Shown here: piece by piece, positions 60,393-64,000 of the stretch
How positions within the stretch are numbered: the first letter of the stretch is position 1
Layout of the letters: every line of letters starts with the position of its first letter
Source: Yinghuangia sp051388915
GTDB taxonomy: Bacteria > Actinomycetota > Actinomycetes > Streptomycetales > Streptomycetaceae
Length of the DNA: 64,000 bases
Assembly (NCBI RefSeq): GCF_051388915.1
Contig: NZ_JBPKBH010000029.1
Location: 1-64,000, forward strand
Direction: 5' to 3'
Program-made: the position numbers and the translations under genes
The notes under the pieces: generated by a model
What the model was told of the DNA's origin: nothing
Databases searched by the model: none
The model's input: only the letters and a program-made list of their open reading frames with translations

Positions 60393-61555
60393 TGGGGCAT
60401 GAGCCTGTCGCAGTCGTCGGCGTCGGCCAGACGAAGCACAAGAAGCGCCGCGACGACCTGTCGATCGCCGGGCTGGTCCGCGAGGCCGCACAACGCGCCC
60501 TCGACGACGCCCAGATGACGTGGTCGGACATCGACGCGGTCGTCATCGGCAAGGCGCCGGACATCTTCGAGGGCGTCATGAAGCCCGAGTTGTACCTGTC
60601 CGACGCGCTCGGCGGGGCCGGGAAGCCGGTGTTCCGCGTGCACACCGCCGGATCGGTGGGCGGCTCGACCGCCATCGTGGCCTCGCACCTGGTGAGTTCG
60701 CGCGTGCACAAGCGCGTGCTCGCGGTCGCGTGGGAGAAGCAGTCCGAGGGCAACGCGCAGTTCGGCCTCGGCGGCGGCAAGTCCGGTTCGATCGGCGCGG
60801 GCGGCGCGTTCGCGCCGTGGATCCGCGCGTACATCCGCAAGTCCGGGGCGCCCGAGCACATCGGGTGGCAGGTCGCGGTCAAGGACCGGCAGAACGCGCT
60901 GCGCAACCCGTACGCGCACCTGCACCTGAAGGACATCTCCATCGAGAAGGTCCGCGAGTCGCCCATGATGTGGGACCCGCTGCACTTCCTGGAGTCCTGC
61001 CCGTCCTCGGACGGCGCCGGCGCGATCGTGCTGACCGACAAGGCCGGGGGCCTCGCCGCCGCGGCCGAGGGCCGGGCGCCCGCGTGGGTGCTGGGCACCT
61101 CGATGCGCTCCGAGCCGTCGTCCTTCAACGGCCGCGACCCGATCCGCCCGCAGGCGGGCATCGACTGCGCGTGGGACGTCTACAAGCAGGCCGGGATCAC
61201 CGACCCGCGCAACGACATCGACGTCGCCGAACTGTACGTGCCGTTCTCGTGGTACGAGCCGATGTGGCTGGAGGGCCACGACATCGCGCCGGTCAACGAG
61301 GGCTGGAAGATGGTCGACCGCGGTGAGACCGCGTTCGACGGCTCCTTCCCGGTCAACCCGTCGGGCGGCGTGCTGTCGTCGAACCCGATCGGCGCGTCCG
61401 GCATGCTCCGCTTCCTCGAAGCGGCGCTCCAGGTCCGCGGAGCCGCGGGCGAGCACCAGGTGGACGGCGCGCGTGTGGCGATCGCGCAGGCGTACGGTGC
61501 CGCCGCGCAGTACTTCGCGATGTGGGCGGTCGGCTCGGAGCTCCCGTCGAGCTGA
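60392..61555 (+). CDS. SCP2-type thiolase homologue / lipid-transfer-like protein
   Basis: A 387-aa thiolase-fold protein: 'VAVVGVGQTKHKKRRDDLSI', 'DIDAVVIGKAPDIFEGVMKP', 'NDIDVAELYVPFSWYEPMWL' and 'FPVNPSGGVLSSNPIGASGM'. At the nucleophile site it reads 'RVHTAGSVGGSTAIVASHLV', with no Cys. Together with the previous gene and the DUF35 protein it looks like a hetero-oligomeric Ltp/DUF35 complex that cleaves a beta-hydroxyacyl-CoA by retro-aldol chemistry (inference). A perfect 17-bp hairpin follows. Confidence 0.87.
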   Translation: MGHEPVAVVGVGQTKHKKRRDDLSIAGLVREAAQRALDDAQMTWSDIDAVVIGKAPDIFEGVMKPELYLSDALGGAGKPVFRVHTAGSVGGSTAIVASHLVSSRVHKRVLAVAWEKQSEGNAQFGLGGGKSGSIGAGGAFAPWIRAYIRKSGAPEHIGWQVAVKDRQNALRNPYAHLHLKDISIEKVRESPMMWDPLHFLESCPSSDGAGAIVLTDKAGGLAAAAEGRAPAWVLGTSMRSEPSSFNGRDPIRPQAGIDCAWDVYKQAGITDPRNDIDVAELYVPFSWYEPMWLEGHDIAPVNEGWKMVDRGETAFDGSFPVNPSGGVLSSNPIGASGMLRFLEAALQVRGAAGEHQVDGARVAIAQAYGAAAQYFAMWAVGSELPSS

Positions 61556-61566
61556 TCCGCACGGCG

Positions 61567-61609
61567 CAGACGGGCCGGACCGCGCGTGGGATGCGGTCCG
61601 GCCCGTCTG
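61567..61609. terminator. Strong hairpin terminator after the thiolase pair
   Basis: Perfect 17-bp arms (61567-61583 and 61593-61609) with a 9-nt loop, 11 bp past the stop. Confidence 0.85.
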
Positions 61610-61663
61610 TCCGCCTGCCCGTCCGCCCGTTCGTGTGCCCGGGGCGCGACGCGGCGAACTGTA

Positions 61664-61705
61664 AGGATGCCTGACCTTGTATTGGTCAAGCATCCTGTCT
61701 ACGCT
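61664..61705 (+). promoter_or_regulatory. Promoter and operator of the IpdC-like gene
   Basis: Arms 61664-61676 and 61684-61696 form a 13-bp inverted repeat with one mismatch. The promoter TTGTAT (61677-61682), 17-bp spacer and TACGCT (61700-61705) is embedded in it; the ATG begins seven bases after the -10, so the message is probably leaderless and repressible. Confidence 0.6.
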
Positions 61706-61711
61706 CCTCGC

Positions 61712-62836
61712 ATGAAGCCACCGATCTGCGAAAAGCTCGGGATCGAGTTCCCGATCTTCGCGTTCTCCCACTGCCGGGACGTCGTCGCCGCGGTCAGCCG
61801 CGCGGGCGGCTTCGGTGTCCTCGGCGCCCTCGCGTTCAGCCCGGACCAGCTCGAAATCGAGCTCGCCTGGATCGACGAGCACGTCGACGGGCGCCCGTAC
61901 GGCGTGGACCTCGCCATCCCTATGAAGTACCTGGGCAAGGGCGGCGGCGACGCGGCCGTACCGGAGAACCTTGAGAAGCTGATCCCGGAAGCCCACTGGA
62001 AGTTCGTCGACGAACTCCTCGCGGCCCACGACATCCCGCCGCTGCCCCCGGAGTTGGAGGGCAAGGCGGCCAAGGCGGCCGGGCTGAACGTCGATCTGGA
62101 GTCGCGCGCCCAGATCGAGACCGCGCTCAAGCACCCGCTCGTCAAGATGTTCGTCAACGCGCTGGGCCCGCCCCCCGCCGACATCATCGACGCCTGCCAC
62201 GACGCGGGCGTGCTGGTCGGTGCGCTGTGCGGCAGCCCGCGCCACGCGCAGAAGCAGGTCGAGGCCGGCGTCGACGTCGTCGTGGCGCAGGGCACCGAGG
62301 CCGGCGGCCACTGCGGCGAGATCTCCACGATGGTGCTCATCCCGCAGGTCGTCGACGTGGTCGGCCCCGACGTCCCGGTGCTCGCCGCCGGCGGCATCGG
62401 CGGCGGCCGCCAGATGGCCGCCGCGCTCGCGCTCGGCGCCCAGGGCGTGTGGACCGGCAGCATCTGGCTGACCGTCACCGAGGCCGACACGCACGAGACT
62501 TCGGTGCAGAACCTGCTGGAGGCCTCGTCCGCCGACACGGTGCGTTCGCGCTCGATGACCGGCAAGCCGGCCCGCCAGCTGCGCACCGCGTGGACCGAGG
62601 CGTGGGAGGACGAGAACAACCCCGACCCGCTGCCGATGCCGTTGCAGGGTCTGATCTACAACAAGGCCGCAAGGCGCTTCACGCGTACCAAGAACAAGGA
62701 GCTCAACGGCTGGCCGGTCGGCCAGATCGTGGGCGCGATCGACCGCGTCCGGCCGACCCAGGAGGTCGTCCTGTCGATGGTGCAGGAGTGGGTCGAGGCG
62801 ACCGAGCGCCTGGGTGCGCTGCTCGCCGACGACTGA
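61712..62836 (+). CDS. Nitronate monooxygenase-family flavoprotein, IpdC-like
   Basis: A 374-aa FMN TIM-barrel protein of the 2-nitropropane dioxygenase family: 'VVAAVSRAGGFGVLGALAFS', 'VVVAQGTEAGGHCGEISTMV', 'VPVLAAGGIGGGRQMAAALA' and 'LGAQGVWTGSIWL'. The long mid-region ('GVDLAIPMKYLGKGGGD', 'HDIPPLPPELEGKAA') and C-terminal extension are unlike true nitronate monooxygenases. They resemble IpdC, which acts in steroid C/D-ring degradation (from memory). No SD precedes ATG 61712, in line with a leaderless start. Two hairpins follow. Confidence 0.87.
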   Translation: MKPPICEKLGIEFPIFAFSHCRDVVAAVSRAGGFGVLGALAFSPDQLEIELAWIDEHVDGRPYGVDLAIPMKYLGKGGGDAAVPENLEKLIPEAHWKFVDELLAAHDIPPLPPELEGKAAKAAGLNVDLESRAQIETALKHPLVKMFVNALGPPPADIIDACHDAGVLVGALCGSPRHAQKQVEAGVDVVVAQGTEAGGHCGEISTMVLIPQVVDVVGPDVPVLAAGGIGGGRQMAAALALGAQGVWTGSIWLTVTEADTHETSVQNLLEASSADTVRSRSMTGKPARQLRTAWTEAWEDENNPDPLPMPLQGLIYNKAARRFTRTKNKELNGWPVGQIVGAIDRVRPTQEVVLSMVQEWVEATERLGALLADD

Positions 62837-62851
62837 CCGGGGAACCGGGAA

Positions 62852-62931
62852 GAGGGTGTGCCTGCCGGGCTGGTGGTGACGGCGGGCACACCCTCGCACA
62901 TGCGGCGGCCGCGGGGCGTACGGCCGCCGCA
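62852..62931. terminator. Two adjacent hairpins between convergent genes
   Basis: Hairpin 1: 62852-62866 with 62881-62895 (one G-U mismatch in 15). Hairpin 2: 62901-62911 with 62921-62931 (perfect 11 bp). They serve the IpdC-like and MHYT genes respectively. Confidence 0.75.
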
Positions 62932-62946
62932 CGCGCGTCCGCCTGC

Positions 62947-63741
62947 CTACCCGGTGGGCTGCGATCCGGTGAGACGGCTCACCCGGAGGTCGAAGTCCCG
63001 GTCGTCGGCCATCTGATCGACGTCCGGCCAGACCGCCACGATGACCAGGATGACCAGCGTCACGAGGCTGATGCCGGTGATCATCGGGGCGAAGAACTGC
63101 GTCGGCTCGGTGCCGTGCACGTGGTCCGCCACCGGGGCGCCCGGCGCGGTCGTGTCGACCCGCATCGCGTACATGCCGATGTAGTGCATGCCGGTCACCG
63201 CCAGACCCATCACCGGCACCGCCGCGACCGTCGCCTTCAGGCCGCGAACGTGAAGTGCCGCCCACAGTGCGGCCGTTGCCGCAATGATCGCGACCACCAG
63301 GGACAGCGCCACGATGCTCGGCTCGTACGTGATCGGCTGTGAGGTCTTCATCGCCGCCATACCCAGGTAGTGCATGCCGCCCACGCCGGTGCCGGTGATC
63401 GTCCCGCCCGCCAGCAGCGTCGACGTGCGGCTGCCGCCCCCGATCGCGAGGGCCAGGCCGATGCCGACCACCAGGACGGACAGCAGCATGCTCGCGAGGG
63501 TGAGCGGGATGTCGTACCGGACCTGGCGCCCCGGAATGCTGAAGCCGAGCATCGCGATGAAGTGCATGACCCATATGCCCGTGCCGCCGAGCGACAGGGC
63601 CGCCAGGGCGAGCCAGCGGGCACGCACCGCCCCCGCGGTGGCCTGCGCCCGGGCGCTGCACAGGAGGCCGAGGCAGGCGCCCGTGCAGGACATCAGGAAC
63701 GCGAGGCCGGGGGTGAGCGGGCCGTACGTGAAGTGCTCCAT
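62947..63741 (-). CDS. MHYT-domain integral membrane protein
   Basis: A 264-aa protein with about seven TM segments and three MHYT-type motifs: 'WVMHFIAMLGFSIPG', 'GMHYLGMAAMKTS' and 'GMHYIGMYAMRVD'. MHYT domains are thought to bind metal (Cu) and sense O2, CO or NO. Here the domain stands alone, with no GGDEF/EAL or kinase output; the C-terminus is a short acidic tail. The start is ATG 63741 (MEHFTYGPLTPG); the longer frame upstream is not conserved, and no strong SD is seen. Confidence 0.9.
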   Translation of the reverse strand: MEHFTYGPLTPGLAFLMSCTGACLGLLCSARAQATAGAVRARWLALAALSLGGTGIWVMHFIAMLGFSIPGRQVRYDIPLTLASMLLSVLVVGIGLALAIGGGSRTSTLLAGGTITGTGVGGMHYLGMAAMKTSQPITYEPSIVALSLVVAIIAATAALWAALHVRGLKATVAAVPVMGLAVTGMHYIGMYAMRVDTTAPGAPVADHVHGTEPTQFFAPMITGISLVTLVILVIVAVWPDVDQMADDRDFDLRVSRLTGSQPTG

Positions 63742-63994
63742 GGTGGTTCGCGCCGCGGCGTGCCCGCACGTTGCGCGGGGACCGCGGACCTCCTCTCGGC
63801 CACCAGCGTGACCGCGTGTGATGCGGTGTTTCCGCAAAGTGCCTGGAATCGTCCGCATGGTCCGCCGCCGGGCGTATAGTTCGCCCCGACCGGCGAGAGC
63901 GCACGCGGGCGCGCAAACGGCGCACGGTGTGCCGGACCGCTCAGACGACGGCCGGGCTACGCGCCAACTTGCCGCGCAGTTCAGGGAGTTCGCG

Positions 63995-64000
63995 ATGCCA
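63995..64000 (+). CDS. Start of a gene cut by the window edge
   Basis: AGGGAG (63983-63988) followed six bases later by ATG CCA at the last six bases suggests a forward gene beginning here. Only two codons are visible. The 253 bp before it (63742-63994) show no other gene. Confidence 0.45.

Noticed and set aside
59717..63925. A 1402-codon open frame on the reverse strand
   Set aside because: It is antisense to the thiolase homologues and the IpdC-like gene, and its translation is Arg/His/Ala-rich without any domain. It is an effect of high third-position GC.

Overview
The window is very GC-rich with strong third-position GC bias. It carries FbiC (coenzyme F420 biosynthesis), an HxlR regulator, a MmyB-type XRE regulator, an FxS-type radical-SAM RiPP cluster and TerD/VWA proteins. 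This points to a filamentous actinomycete, probably Streptomycetaceae or a close relative; the species cannot be named from the sequence. No rRNA, tRNA, transposase or CRISPR array was seen. Two runs of N (28124-28233 and 49322-49414) mark a scaffolded draft assembly, and both sit inside repeats.

Layout. 0.3-7.1 kb: hypothetical protein, thiolase, a pair of acyl-CoA dehydrogenases, a 14-bp tandem array, a double-hotdog MaoC hydratase and a SnoaL-like protein. 7.3-10.4 kb: small proteins around an FtsX-type permease. 10.4-13 kb: divergent enoyl-CoA hydratase and FadD3-like ligase. 13.1-14.9 kb: a translationally coupled DUF4365 nuclease-like gene and an unknown partner. 14.9-18.3 kb: imine-reductase-like enzyme with HxlR, then MmyB-type regulator with SDR. 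18.6-26.7 kb: enoyl-CoA hydratase, F420-type LLM oxidoreductase, D-aminoacylase-like amidohydrolase, FbiC and ADP-ribosylglycohydrolase. 27-30.3 kb: secreted SurE-like protein, hexapeptide acyltransferase and zinc alcohol dehydrogenase. 30.3-34.8 kb: a PTS-type dihydroxyacetone kinase system (DhaK, DhaL, DhaM, HPr, enzyme I). 35-38.4 kb: MarR, SDR, a second 14-bp array and a CYP125/142-like P450. 38.5-41 kb: YidB-like, SRPBCC and enol-lactonase-like proteins. 41.3-43.9 kb: a RiPP cluster whose precursor has five FSS(H/Y) repeats, with a SPASM radical SAM enzyme and an AAC(3)-family acetyltransferase. 44-50 kb: RibD/DHFR-like protein, a MITE-like element, two related small proteins, a VWA-FGLLP membrane protein and TerD. 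50.3-56.5 kb: flavin reductase, bicupin dioxygenase, a secreted propeller-PKD-LGFP protein and a PIG-L deacetylase. 56.6-62.8 kb: FadD19-like ligase, two-part DUF35 protein, two SCP2-type thiolase homologues and an IpdC-like flavoprotein. 63 kb: an MHYT membrane protein.

Theme. Many genes resemble actinobacterial sterol side-chain and C/D-ring catabolism (FadD3-, FadD19-, CYP125-, ChsH-, Ltp/DUF35- and IpdC-like, paired FadE). They are scattered rather than in one operon. Two shared DNA signals appear to link them: a palindrome CTGACG-N3-CGTCAG between or before at least six gene groups, and a CTTGT..GTCAAG motif overlapping the promoters of the MaoC, FadD19-like and IpdC-like genes. No TetR-family gene lies in the window, so the cognate regulators would be elsewhere. 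The real substrate could be a sterol, another polycyclic terpenoid or branched acyl chains. The most novel local system is the multi-core RiPP cluster; the DUF4365 pair and the two 14-bp arrays are also worth following up.
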